A DNA stretch of 64,000 nt from NCBI GenBank assembly GCA_964036295.1, contig OZ038466.1, forward strand, positions 15,224,001-15,288,000. The letters run 5' to 3'. Shown in pieces: positions 10,481-19,826 of the stretch; the first letter of the stretch is position 1; each line of letters starts with the position of its first letter. Source of the DNA: Plumapathes pennacea. Its lineage: Eukaryota; Cnidaria; Anthozoa; Antipatharia; Myriopathidae. The position numbers and the translations under genes were made by a program. The notes beneath the pieces were generated by a model. It did no database searches, was not told the origin of the DNA, and saw nothing but the letters and a program-made list of their open reading frames with translations.

Positions 10481-11725
10481 ATGCCCCGCGTTTCCAAGCG
10501 TACGGCTCCTTCTTCGGCTCGATCCAAAGAAGACTCGCTGGCTCGTCTATCCACCGAGGTCCTACGTCTCCGCCTGCAGGCGAAAAACCTTCCTCTGCAA
10601 GGTAATCGCCAGCAAATGTTGGCACGCCTTCGAGGGGCTGTGGCGCCAGGAAAGAACAGCCAAACTACCTCTCGCAAGCGGGTCAAACGTTTACGCCCTG
10701 CCACACGCCCACAACGGCAAGAGGTGCCTTCAACCGTGCCCCCGGACGACGAGCAGGCCAGCTCCGACGAGTCCGATACCGAATCGGAGTCAGAAGCCCA
10801 AGTGGGAACTCCAGCGTCCTTTACCCCTGCGCAGATCGCCATGATCCAGGACACTGTGCAAGCCAGTCTGGCCGCATGGCAGCAATCCCAGCCTTCGCAG
10901 CATTTTCAGCCGCAGCCTGTCCCCCCGCAACCATTAACTACATCACCTCACAGTCCGTACCAGTTGCCGACAGGTCCAGCCGAGATTCCGCCCGTGCATT
11001 CTGGTACCGCAGCACCTATTGGTTTGGACAGGCCCCTGGACGAAGCTCTCCAGGAGAAAATCATTCGGGGTGAGTACGTTGATCTTGCTCTGTTGCTCCC
11101 CGATAGTTTGATCGTACGTGACGAATCGCGCTACAAATTCGGGGTGGATGACTCGGTACCGGGCTCCGCGGTCAAACTACTGCGAACTAAGAAACCGCGT
11201 ATTGACTCGTTTCCTAAGTGGATCGAGGCGTATACTCGCTACATGTCCATTGTCATCAATACCTTCCCGCGAAGAGCACTTGAATTGGTCAAGTATCAGT
11301 CCATTATCTGCCGGGGTTTTGCCAAATACAAAGGTTTTGCCTGGCTCACTTACGACGAGAGTTTTCGCCGCCGTGCAGCTCGCAACCGCACTGTTCCCTG
11401 GGATAGGATTGATCTTGAACTTTGGACGGTGACTTTTGCGGGCCTCGCTAAACCTCACTGCGTGGTCTGTTCTAGCCCCTACTATAAGCAAGAAGATTGC
11501 CCGTCCGACGAGCGCCGTCACCCCCGCAGCATTACCCGGCCAAAATTGGTCTGCTACGACTACAACAAGTCATCTGGCTGTTCAAGGAGTGCCTGCATCT
11601 ACAGCCACGCCTGTCAACGCTGTTCAGCCACCGGTCACCCAGCCTTCCAGTGCCGTTCCAAAGACGGACACCGCCCTGGCATCAAAGGCTCGCCTTCAAG
11701 TCGAACGGCTCCGGAAACAAGATAA
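10481..11725 (+). CDS. DIRS-like element Gag-type nucleic-acid-binding protein
   Basis: 414 residues. An N-terminal SAP-like motif (roughly residues 24-54, STEVLRLRLQAKNLPLQGNR then a basic helix) suggests DNA binding. A Ser/Asp/Glu-rich acidic stretch (about 87-106) and a Gln/Pro-rich linker follow. A conserved core includes FPKWIEAYTRYM and DELW-type residues. The C-terminus has a Cys-rich part: a CCCH-like finger (CYDYNKSSGCSRSACIYSH) followed by a CCHC knuckle (CQRCSATGHPAFQC). Role by family: binding element RNA and assembling particles. The start is the first ATG of the long frame. The last ~290 nt overlap the RT frame. No frameshift or stop is visible. Confidence 0.8.
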   Translation: MPRVSKRTAPSSARSKEDSLARLSTEVLRLRLQAKNLPLQGNRQQMLARLRGAVAPGKNSQTTSRKRVKRLRPATRPQRQEVPSTVPPDDEQASSDESDTESESEAQVGTPASFTPAQIAMIQDTVQASLAAWQQSQPSQHFQPQPVPPQPLTTSPHSPYQLPTGPAEIPPVHSGTAAPIGLDRPLDEALQEKIIRGEYVDLALLLPDSLIVRDESRYKFGVDDSVPGSAVKLLRTKKPRIDSFPKWIEAYTRYMSIVINTFPRRALELVKYQSIICRGFAKYKGFAWLTYDESFRRRAARNRTVPWDRIDLELWTVTFAGLAKPHCVVCSSPYYKQEDCPSDERRHPRSITRPKLVCYDYNKSSGCSRSACIYSHACQRCSATGHPAFQCRSKDGHRPGIKGSPSSRTAPETR

Positions 11726-13319
11726 GCATTTGCAAATCTCTACCCCAATTAATGTTGTTAGGTTAGAAAATGAACTGAAGTCTCACCCGGACAAAGTTTT
11801 TGTTAAAAGTTTAATTGATTCTCTTCGTTTTGGCGCTCGTATAGGCTTTACTGGCATTCAGCAATCTCGGGTCTCCCCGAATCTAATTTCGTCCTCTGAG
11901 CATCCAGAGGTCGTTAGCAAAAATCTTTCTAAGGAGATTAACCTAGGTCGCATGGCGGGGCCCTTTTTAGAACCCCCGCTGCCTAATTTACAATGCCATC
12001 CAGTAGGCGTAGTTCCTAAAAAACACTCCGCAGAGTGGCGTACCATCTATCATTTATCTTATCCTGAAGGTGATAGCATTAACGACGGCATCCCGAAAGA
12101 TTCCTACTCTCTTCAATACGTTAGGGTGGATGACGCAATCCGTATAGTTCAGGGCCTCGGTCCTGGTGCTTTCATGTCTAAAACCGATCTCAAATCTGCA
12201 TTTCGTTTAATTCCCATCCACCCTGACGACTGGCATCTCCTTGGAGTCCATTGGAATTCCCATTATTACGTAGATATGTATTTGCCTTTTGGCTTGCGTA
12301 GCGCTCCTTACATTTTCAACCAGCTTTCGGATGCGCTCGAGTGGGCCCTCAAGCATAATTACGGTCTGAAGCACGTGATTCACATCCTTGATGATTTCTT
12401 CATAGCCGAGTCGTCCAAGGTAGCCTGCCTCACGAGTTTTTGCAGGCTACTTAAGTTTTTTATTTCCGTTGGTGCGCCTGTGGTTGCCTCTAAAACTATA
12501 GGCCCCAGTACAGTTTTGGAATTCATGGGTATCGAACTTGATTCCCTCACAATGGAAGCCCGCCTCCCGGCGGACAAGCTGGAGCGTTTGAAGGTAACAC
12601 TTAATTCTTTCTCCTCACGCCGCTCGGCGCGGCTCGTGCAGTTGCAATCCCTCATCGGAACTCTCCAGTTTGCTTGCAGGGTGGTTATTCCCGGTCGTAC
12701 ATTTTTGCAGCGCATCATTAACCTCACTAAGGGCGTCAAAAATCGCTTTCATCACGTTCGTCTGAACGCCGAGTTCTTTCGTGACATAGAAATGTGGAGT
12801 TACTTTGTCTCTAATTGGAATGGTAAATCCTTCTTCTTGGAGGATCAGGTTTCCGCTAGCCCAGACATGCAGCTTTTTACCGACGCGTCTGGTACAATAG
12901 GTTTCGGAGGCTATTTTGCCGGCCAGTGGTTCCAGGGCAGTTGGCCCCCACATCTCGCCATCAGCAAAGCGACCGGTATTAGTATCGAATGGCAGGAGCT
13001 CTTTCCTATCGTGGTTGCATGCGTTATCTGGAAGACCGAATTTACCGGGAAGCGCCTTCAATTCTGGTGTGACAACGAGTCGGTCGTGCAAATCGTTAAC
13101 TCCGGTCACTCCAAGAGCCCTCGGATCATGTCTCTAGTGCGCTACTTGATCCTCACTGCGATGCAATCTAATTTTGTAGTTCGTTGTAAGCACATAAGCG
13201 GCAAATCAAACGGGATAGCTGACGCCATCTCTCGTTTTCAGGGCGACCGCTTCAGACAATTGGCGCCGGACGCAAGCAAAACCCCTTGCACCATCCCGCC
13301 TTTGCTCATGACCCTTTGA
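11436..13319 (+). CDS. DIRS-like reverse transcriptase-RNase H
   Basis: 627 codons as an open frame. The first ~100 residues lie over the Gag frame and are probably not translated as RT; family similarity starts near residue 103 (TPINVVRLENELKSHPDKVF), a hallmark of DIRS/Ngaro polymerases. RT: TDLKSAFR carries the first catalytic Asp (about D251), YLPFGLRSAPYIFNQ lies between, and HILDDFF carries the Asp pair (about D319-D320). RNase H: Asp in FTDASGTIGFGG (483), Glu in SIEWQELFP, Asp in FWCDNES (546), Asp in GIADAISR (596). All catalytic residues are present. How the protein is started (frameshift, reinitiation or splicing) is unknown. It overlaps the recombinase frame by 34 nt. Confidence 0.88.
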   Translation: MRASLNLTAWSVLAPTISKKIARPTSAVTPAALPGQNWSATTTTSHLAVQGVPASTATPVNAVQPPVTQPSSAVPKTDTALASKARLQVERLRKQDKHLQISTPINVVRLENELKSHPDKVFVKSLIDSLRFGARIGFTGIQQSRVSPNLISSSEHPEVVSKNLSKEINLGRMAGPFLEPPLPNLQCHPVGVVPKKHSAEWRTIYHLSYPEGDSINDGIPKDSYSLQYVRVDDAIRIVQGLGPGAFMSKTDLKSAFRLIPIHPDDWHLLGVHWNSHYYVDMYLPFGLRSAPYIFNQLSDALEWALKHNYGLKHVIHILDDFFIAESSKVACLTSFCRLLKFFISVGAPVVASKTIGPSTVLEFMGIELDSLTMEARLPADKLERLKVTLNSFSSRRSARLVQLQSLIGTLQFACRVVIPGRTFLQRIINLTKGVKNRFHHVRLNAEFFRDIEMWSYFVSNWNGKSFFLEDQVSASPDMQLFTDASGTIGFGGYFAGQWFQGSWPPHLAISKATGISIEWQELFPIVVACVIWKTEFTGKRLQFWCDNESVVQIVNSGHSKSPRIMSLVRYLILTAMQSNFVVRCKHISGKSNGIADAISRFQGDRFRQLAPDASKTPCTIPPLLMTL

Positions 13320-14302
13320 CGGATGAAGTGCAGCAGTACGCTTCGTGGAGCTTAGCCCTGAACACCAAGCGCACATACCAGTCAGGCGAAAAACATTACA
13401 TTGATTTCTGCTTGATGAATAGGCTATACAATCACGCCGGGGAAATCATGCCGGCCTCGGAGGGGACGTTAATTTATTTCGCCTCATTTTTAGCCCGCAC
13501 GGTAAAACACGCGACAATTCGTAATTATTTGGCGGCCGTGCGGAATATGCATATCGTTAACGGTTACGACGATCCCCTGCGCGGGAAGCTAGTTTTACAA
13601 AAGGTGCTGAGAGGTATACTTCGTTGCCAAGGCGACACACGTGCATTGAGGCAGCCGGTTTCGCCTCAGCTTTTGTTGGCAATAAAGCCCCTGTTGCGCA
13701 GCTGGCTATCCGAACACGACTTTCTAATGATTTGGGCAGCTTTCACCCTAGCTTACTTCGGTTTTTTGCGCTGCAGTGAGTTCACTTGTCCCTCGGTTCG
13801 TCACTTTAGTCCTCAGTTTCACCTCGCTCGGGATGACATCGGCTTTCACCCCAGTTTTGATCACCCGAGCTACATGAGAGTGGTAATTAAGGCTTCCAAA
13901 ACGGATACTTTCCGTCAGGGTTCCGTCCTAACAATAGCAAGCTCGTCACGCGAATTGTGCGCTGTGCAGGCCATGCGTACTTACATTGGCGCAACACGAC
14001 CTACTGGTCCGCTCTTCGTTTTTCGTTCTGGTAAATTTCTTACTCGGTCTTCCGTCGCTAATCTCCTTAGGGATGCCGCGCGAGCAACAGGTCTGCCATA
14101 TAAGAGCCTCAAGGGGCATAGTTTTAGGATTGGCGCGGCGAGCGCAGCCGCTGCTGCGGGTTTACCGGATTGGTTGATTAAGGTTTTAGGACGGTGGTCT
14201 TCTGACTGCTATCAGTTATATATAAGAACACCACAGAATGTCCTTCTTTCAGTTGCACCGCAAATGGCTTGTGTAGGTTCAGCGGCACTTCCCGCCTCTT
14301 AG
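13286..14302 (+). CDS. Tyrosine recombinase of the DIRS-like element
   Basis: 338 residues. An N-terminal SAM-like DNA-binding half (from WSLALNTKRTYQSGEKHYIDF through TIRNYLAAVRNMH) is followed by the catalytic half. The expected catalytic set is visible: Arg162 in YFGFLRCSEF, His278 and Arg281 in LKGHSFRIGAAS, Trp304 in LGRWSSD (the H/W position), and the nucleophile Tyr312 in YQLYIR. By family, it integrates a circular cDNA by site-specific recombination without target duplication. The ATG at 13286 lies inside the end of the RT frame. The frame is intact, so the element may have been active recently. Confidence 0.9.
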   Translation: MHHPAFAHDPLTDEVQQYASWSLALNTKRTYQSGEKHYIDFCLMNRLYNHAGEIMPASEGTLIYFASFLARTVKHATIRNYLAAVRNMHIVNGYDDPLRGKLVLQKVLRGILRCQGDTRALRQPVSPQLLLAIKPLLRSWLSEHDFLMIWAAFTLAYFGFLRCSEFTCPSVRHFSPQFHLARDDIGFHPSFDHPSYMRVVIKASKTDTFRQGSVLTIASSSRELCAVQAMRTYIGATRPTGPLFVFRSGKFLTRSSVANLLRDAARATGLPYKSLKGHSFRIGAASAAAAAGLPDWLIKVLGRWSSDCYQLYIRTPQNVLLSVAPQMACVGSAALPAS

Positions 14303-14458
14303 GATTGATATATTTTTGTTTCGCTTGGGGGGATGCATGTCTGCATCTGTGGCGGTTTAGTCTGTCTGGCGATTTCCCCAAGCGTATTTGGCTGGTTAGC
14401 ATGCTGCTAATGTCACAGCTATGTCTTTGCGTTCGACCTGCCAATACCCTTGTCCGAT

Positions 14459-14477
14459 CCAGCACGCGGAGTGCTGG
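14459..14477. other. Hairpin in the 3' trailer of the DIRS-like element
   Basis: Perfect 7-bp stem CCAGCAC/GTGCTGG with a GCGGA loop, about 160 bp after the recombinase stop. A role in RNA 3'-end formation or cDNA circularisation is possible but is inference. Confidence 0.4.
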
Positions 14478-14814
14478 GGAGATGAGTGAGGCTTTAAAAG
14501 GTCATGTTGTTATTGCTGCTAAGTTCTGCACAAATGGGAGTCGTCACGCCGGGCTTCGCCGCTGTTGGGCTCATTCCCCCAATTATGTGCCACAAATGCG
14601 TGTACCGTTTCGTTGCTTAAATACAAGGGGTTAGGTAGAAGCTGCGAGGAGCAACATTAACTAGAATAATTTTACCTTTCATTATAAAAAAAAAAAAAAA
14701 CAATTGAAGTTATCTTCAAGTGCGCACATACACTGATAATTTTCTAAAAATTACTGTTACTGAATTAAAAATAATTCCAACCCTCGTGATTGTGACTGCG
14801 ATAAACTATGAATA

Positions 14815-14990
14815 GTAGGTTGGTTGTGATCGTCGGGTTAGAGTAGCCTCCAGAAAGACTGTTGTTGGTGACTGACGTTTCGACTCCCTGAGCGGAAAGT
14901 TATCTTCAGAGTCAAGTGAAAGTATTCGTCAGATGGCCGTATTTAATATGTCTCTGGTAGTTGAAGTGATTGGTCATTTTTGTCGGCTTA
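14815..14990 (+). repeat. Interspersed repeat family H, copy 1 (possibly a Penelope-type end)
   Basis: Shared with 24691-24815: TTGGTTGTGATCGTCGGGTT, AGTAGCCTCCAGA, GACTGTTG, then GTTATCTTCAGAGTCAAGTG here. The GACGTTTCGACT...ATCTTCAGAGTCAAGTG style resembles the terminal regions I associate with Penelope-like elements, but no coding part is next to it. The family assignment is a guess; the repeat itself is clear. Confidence 0.5.
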
Positions 14991-15303
14991 TGGTTCAAAC
15001 CATTTGCCATAATCTTTCTTAGATCGAAATCATTGTCAAGAGTCGCATGTAGGTAAAAATTGTACTATATGGTCTACATGATACTCGTATTCATTTCAGT
15101 AATGCAATCTATTGCGCGCTGATGCAAAATGCATCACAGACTCAATTCAAATATCATTTAGAGTTCATTGTATTGCTTTGCATGTTAGGTTCTTCCTTGA
15201 GGTTATCCCCGCAGACAGGAATCATGCCGGTGCTTGCGTGAAGGGGCAAGATTATAAGGAAATGTATGGGGATTTTGACGATGGCGATAAATTATAGGAT
15301 TTG

Positions 15304-15462
15304 CTAATAAGTAGTGGTAATCATTGGTGTGCGAGTTCAATTAACGATTAATAGTGCGAGTAATGTTTGAAAATTCTAACAAAATATTTGTGGAATTTTC
15401 AAACATTACGAGCACTATTAATCGTTAATTGAATGAGCACACCAATGATTACTAGTTAATAA
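15304..15462. repeat. Fold-back MITE with ~65-bp arms
   Basis: The left arm (GTGGTAATCATTGGTGTGCG...TAATGTTTGAAAATTC) and right arm (GAATTTTCAAACATTACG...CACACCAATGATTAC) are almost perfect inverted copies around a ~17-base AT-rich loop. It has no coding capacity and directly abuts the element starting at 15457. Confidence 0.85.
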
Positions 15463-16447
15463 TATAGATGCAAAAATAAACAAGGTGAAGGAAGCCATTC
15501 CAAAGCAAAACCAACAGTCAATCAATGTCAAACGCGCGACTTTTTATTGGACGCTGAAAATTCACGCTGTGAAAATTTGCGTAACGCAAAACTCAAGTTA
15601 ACGAAGATCACTGTCTTGAATAGCCTTGAATGAAAGACTGAGTTTACCCTGAGTTTTGCTATGGAACTCGTTATGGATGAAAGTCACCGAACAACAGAAC
15701 CGCTGAAACGGCATAACTGGCTGCCGAAAATCTCAGAAAGGAAGAGAAACCTGAGTTTACGGCAAGTCTATATAGTTATATTTACTTAGCGAAGATTAAG
15801 AAACCGTTGAAGCTGCTGTTCAGTGAAAAAATTGCTATCGTATCGTGAAGGCTTCAAGCTTCAATCATAAAGTTCTGCAGAAAAGCCGATCGACACACTC
15901 GCGAACATTGAGCGGCTAAACTTTCACAAACAAGCTTTTCAGCAGAAGAAACTGGCCGATCGAAACTAGAGAAATCAACTTACGAAATTTACTGATCACG
16001 ACCTGTCGATGATCTCTGAGTTTCAGACTATTCCCGCTGCGGATGGCTTGGCACTTTGCTGATCTCCGAACATAACTTGACTTCGGGCTCGTAGATTTTC
16101 ACTTTCATTTGACGATAATTCTCCCAGGTCCTCCCCGAATTTCTTTCAGGCATTTTCATCCATGTTTTAGAGTCAATTTCGTGCGTTTGAATTTCCCAGT
16201 TTAAACTTTTGGCTGCTTTGTTTATGTTTTGGGAATTTCTCGCTCTTGGCCACCATTTTTTCTCGATGCAAAAGTTGAGCTCGCGTGATTGTCATGGCAA
16301 CGAAGTGTGCAAAATCAATTAATCTGTGCAATTAACTCTGATTAACTACTTTTGCACATCTGATTAACCTTTTTGCACACTAATTTAAATATAACAGCCC
16401 TGTTCTCAGCCAATCAGAATCGAGTATTTTTGCATCTATATTATTAA
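15457..16447. mobile_element. Non-autonomous DNA transposon, perfect 23-bp inverted termini with TTAA
   Basis: The first 23 bases (15457-15479, beginning TTAATAATATAGATGC) are the exact reverse complement of 16425-16447. If the outer TTAA is a target duplication, the termini are TAATATAGATGC..., compatible with a TTAA-specific superfamily (piggyBac or Kolobok type). The inside (~945 bp) carries no transposase; near the right end GTGCAAAA / TTTTGCACA motifs and GATTAAC are repeated. It sits downstream of PTPMT1. Confidence 0.75.
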
Positions 16448-16984
16448 ACACGAAATAAACGCACTCTACCTGTTAGTTGTTGTCTCCTGTGTCCCTTGTG
16501 TAAATTTAGAGCCGCTACGGCCAGTATTAGTGGTCGAAATTCCCGGCGGTGTTTCTCCCTCCAAAAGAGAGAGAAGGCTGGAAACTCCGTTGGCGAGTCG
16601 TCGTTAGACAAGCGCCGATAAATGCCGCCAAAATCTTCCAACGTCGAAAATTTCTCCACCACGCCATTCCTCGATAAATTGCACTCCGGCACATCGGTGT
16701 TTCGGCAAAATCGCGCTATCTTCAAGCCCGCAAAACAACATTTGTCGTCAAACTGCCATGAAATTAGATGCTCTCATGCTTGACTCCGATAAGGTGGAAA
16801 CATTCCGAAACAACCCAACCGTCGCTCTGAAAGCGACATTCCCATTGGTCAATGACAACAAAGGCAATTTGAACAGTTGGCGAGATAACGCACTCTGTCT
16901 GGAGTGGTGTAAAGAATACGACTCTGCTCACCCTCTCCCGGCGCGTCGGTTTTTTTGACAGCCTTTGTCTTCACGTACCAATCA
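16448..16984. other. Segment with two unidentified open frames
   Basis: A 93-codon frame on the minus strand (16444-16725) and a 66-codon frame on the plus strand (16758-16958) face away from each other. Neither resembles a family I know. Because a Helitron 5' end lies at 16985-17171 on the minus strand, this stretch may be Helitron internal or captured sequence; that is inference from position only. Confidence 0.35.
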
Positions 16985-17171
16985 ATGACAACGATAGGGT
17001 TTAGTATTTTATTTTAATATTTCCGTTAGTATTTACATGAAGTGTTGTCTGCGCCTTGACTGACAGACAGACGAACATTCACATTTCGAGATGGCAAGCC
17101 GCTTGGCGTCTAAAAATAGCGCGATACTATACCATTAGCGTTGTGATTACCACCCTCGCAGAGTTCGGGGC
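16985..17171 (-). mobile_element. Helitron 5'-end fragment
   Basis: Minus-strand reading: CCCCGAACTCTGCGAGGGTG, GTAATCACAACGCTAATG, a GACGCCAAGCGGCTTGCCAT block, then CTCGAAATGTGAATGTTCGT. This matches the leader of the Helitron at 7878 in the same order. The first T of the terminus is mutated. It lies immediately downstream of the PTPMT1 stop codon region. Confidence 0.65.
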
Positions 17172-17392
17172 TTAAAAACTTTACCGAGGATGGGTTTGCT
17201 GCTTTGTAACTTCCAAGGGGTTTCCGTTTCAACACAGAAACTTTAGTTTAGAATAACATAGCTTCCGGACTTTCGTAGCGTTATAAGTAAAAATATCTCT
17301 GGGTTTGTCTTGTTTTGTTTTTTATACAGATATTCTTAAAAAATCACAGGCTGCCATATACACTACGGTATCTTTGTCAGCAAAGTTTTCTC

Positions 17393-17530
17393 TCATCTTT
17401 CTTGTAAAGCTTCATCCGTCATTTGCTTGTTAAACTCGGATAAAGCTTCTAATTGGGATGAACCGAGTTTTATGTGAGTTCTCTTAGAACGAAGAAGGGT
17501 GCACGCCTCTTCAGGGTTTAAACACTTGTC
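17393..17530 (-). CDS. PTPMT1: PTPMT1 exon 4 (C-terminus and stop)
   Basis: The acceptor TTGCTCAACAG ends at 17531. The exon begins in phase 0 with DKCLNPEEACTLLRSKRTHI, then KLGSSQLEALSEFNKQM, and ends at TGA (17395-17393) after 45 residues. The pattern PEEA-(x5)-R-(x)-(H/Y)I-(x5)-QL-(x2)-L-(x)-EF-(x)-KQ is the conserved C-terminal helix region of PTPMT1. It joins in frame to exon 3 (24958), giving a total of 192 residues, close to the usual ~200. The adjacent downstream 220 bp (17392-17172, read on the minus strand) is presumably 3'UTR; no canonical AATAAA was seen before the Helitron fragment. The weakest-looking exon, but phase, order and motif all agree. Confidence 0.85.
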   Translation of the reverse strand, partial: DKCLNPEEACTLLRSKRTHIKLGSSQLEALSEFNKQMTDEALQER

Positions 17531-17646
17531 CTGTTGAGCAAACATATCAATAAAAAATAAAGTCTAATAGTTCATTTGACCTACAAGTGCTACTTATAAT
17601 TATTCTGATTGTTATTGATAGTTTAGTATAGGTAATCACATTATTT

Positions 17647-17774
17647 TGAGTGCAATTTTGAATAAATGAGCACGAGTAAATTTTTCAAAAACCACAAAAT
17701 TGCACAAGCGTCAAGCGAGTGCAATTTGTGGGCTTTGAAAAATTTACTCGTACTCATCTATTCCAAAATTGCAT
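17647..17774. repeat. Fold-back MITE family C, copy 1
   Basis: Arms GAGTGCAATTTTGAATAAAT...GAGTAAATTTTTCAAA and TTTGAAAAATTTACTC...ATTCCAAAATTGCA are inverted copies of ~55 bp. The same terminal arms border the tRNA-like insert at 46979-47334, so this is a dispersed family. Confidence 0.8.
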
Positions 17775-17845
17775 AAGAGAACATGTGAGTACTTGTTGTA
17801 CTGGTCGTTGTAATCTGAATCATTACTTAATAACATCCATACATA

Positions 17846-18009
17846 TATCTTATTAACCGAGCGCGCGGTCCGTACAGTAAGTTATGGACCGAGTTTTTTT
17901 CGTCGCCTTATGACCCGAGCGCGCTTCGCGCGAGGGCCATAAGGCGACGAAAAAAACGAGGATCCATAACTTACGGTACGGACCAAGCAAACGAGGTTAA
18001 TAAGATATT
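17846..18009. repeat. Fold-back segment with ~70-bp arms
   Basis: ATATCTTATTAACC...GGTTAATAAGATAT at the outside. Inside, GTCCGTACAGTAAGTTATGG and TTTTTTCGTCGCCTTATG are each matched by inverted copies, around a GCGCGCTTCGCGCG centre. Related GTCCGTACAG...TATGGACCGG units recur at about 19038-19064 and 19102-19128, so it is probably the left part of the neighbouring element. Confidence 0.8.
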
Positions 18010-19177
18010 TATTATATGGCTTTAGATCTTTCGGCAAACACAAAACAAGGCCCCAACGAGTACTCGTCTCGTTCATTCAACAACATCAATCGCGATCAGG
18101 CATGAATTACGCACGTTTGTTTTCACAACAAACTCGGTTAACAGCTTACAATTCTACCGATTTGAAAATCTTGAAAGAAAATAAGCGTCTATCGAAGCAA
18201 CTGCCTAGATAAATACTAATTTGTTCTGAGCTGAATGAAATGGCCCATAGCGTGTGTCAAACAACGACATGCAGTGAACTTTATTCGGTGAACGACTCGA
18301 ACTCGCCCTTGCTCGCTCACTAAAGATTTAAAAAACTGCAGTCTTATCTCTTTCCAGAAGAAACTGCTTTGTAACTCAGAGTATTTTTTATTCTTTTGAA
18401 TAAGTTTCTTACACGTACAATAATGTAGAAGGCAAAATGGCACTAAAAGAAAATCATTTCATCACAAACTGCGACCGACACATCGTTGAAAGTTATATTA
18501 TTCAAAACTCACCGCTTAATTTTCCTGCCTCCTCGTGGAGCGTTTAGGTTTCTTCCAGCAAAATAAACGTCCTCAAATCACCACGGCGTTTTTGTCCCAG
18601 TCAGTGATTTCGAAATACAGAGTTCTCGTGCATTGTGAGAAATTTATTTACAGTCTTCACAGTGCGCCATGACGAGCAAACATGTCTGCAAAACTTGATT
18701 CTTGCACGGTTTTAGTCATAACTGTTCACGGTGATTGTTCGCTTTCCACTTTCTTCCTGGCAAGTGTGCAAATTTTAAAACAGGGGTGAAACAACCCTCC
18801 ATACTCTGCAGCACTTGTTGTCAATGACGGCTGAGGTCGCAAGCAATTTTTTCCTCGGACGTTTTCCTTCTTCGTAACGGTCATTTTCCAAGATTGTAAA
18901 CTTTCCCCGATTATCATAACTTAACAGTGAGTATCCGGAACGTTTAAACTTCCCATTGCACTTCCTGGCCTTTTATGACAAACGTTTAGCAACTTTTCGA
19001 GTAATCATTTGCGATCCACATGTGCAAACTGATTTTGCGGTCCGTACAGTAAGTTATGGACCGGTAAAATTGACCAATCAGAACGTGCGTAAAATCAATT
19101 TGCGGTCCGTACAGGAAAGTATGGACCGGTAAATTAACCAATCGTAGCGTGCGTAGTATCAGTGCCATATAATAAAA
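18007..19177. mobile_element. Probable non-autonomous DNA element
   Basis: ATTTATTATATGGC at 18007-18020 is mirrored by GCCATATAATAAAAT at 19164-19178. Near the right end two direct copies of GCGGTCCGTACAG-N-AAG-N-TATGGACCGG are followed by AACCAATC/GACCAATC boxes. No transposase was found. Together with the fold-back at 17846 it may be a single ~1.3-kb element. Confidence 0.5.
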
Positions 19178-19528
19178 TTATTTACGTCACGCAATTTTTT
19201 TCAATTTCGTTACAATTCAAAATTGTCCCTCAAGAACAGTGTTTTCTCGTAAACAGAATCGGAACCGTCCTGAGGATGTCCTGTTTTGTTTGGCTTTGTA
19301 CCTTTACATACGCGCGCCAGCTGTCAGCCATTTTCAACTTCAAATTTCTGCACTGTTAAGGTATCATCCCTGGTAAAAACAAACCCTGTTGCGTTTGCGA
19401 GGACGTAGCGCGGAACTCTTAGAAGGAAACCCTATTAAAGTATGTCTTTTCTGAAAGCTTAATGATAGTAGATCACGACATAAGACTAACTAAAAGAACT
19501 TAAATTGATCTCTTTGAGATATATCGAC

Positions 19529-19645
19529 TAACAATTATTCTACGAGGGCGCGCCGAATATAGAATGACAAATAACCAACGAGGCGCTGCGCCGAGTTGGT
19601 TATCTATCTTTTCACATTCGGCAAGCCTGAGTAAAATAATTGTTT
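19529..19645. repeat. Fold-back element with palindromic core
   Basis: Outer arms TAACAATTATTC / AATAATTGTTT as at 3874-3984; the core ATAACCAACGAGGCGC-TGCGCCGAGTTGGTTAT is an almost perfect palindrome. No coding capacity. Confidence 0.7.
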
Positions 19646-19826
19646 TATTAAGAACTGGATCACAAATTACTTTGCCCTGATTTTAATCGATGTAAAAAGA
19701 CCGGAAGACAACTTAAATTCCGCTCCAAAATACAATGATCACATTATTATTGCAACCATAACGTCTTTACAAGCTGGCTGATAGCTGAATAAATGAAAAT
19801 CGAGTGAAGAATACATTTCCATGGAA

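Larger units (their letters stand above)
10140..14700 (+). mobile_element. DIRS-like tyrosine-recombinase retrotransposon, three open frames
   Basis: Order: ~340-bp leader, Gag (10481-11725), RT-RNase H (11436-13319), tyrosine recombinase (13286-14302), ~400-bp trailer ending in an A tract at 14687-14700. Overlapping frames and a recombinase in place of a DDE integrase define the DIRS order. All three frames are uninterrupted, unlike every other element in this window, and their base composition is much more GC-rich than the flanks. The terminal inverted repeats and internal complementary region of classical DIRS, or the split direct repeats of Ngaro, could not be found by eye. The outer boundaries are therefore estimates. 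Confidence 0.85.

Noticed and set aside
10396-10854. 152-codon minus-strand frame opposite Gag
   Set aside because: Antisense shadow of the GC-rich Gag frame; Ser/Arg-rich without domain.
12615-13109. 164-codon minus-strand frame opposite RNase H
   Set aside because: Shadow of the RT-RNase H coding region.
16444-16958. Two diverging open frames as a bidirectional gene pair
   Set aside because: No recognisable family, no splice sites, and an adjacent Helitron end; could be internal transposon sequence.
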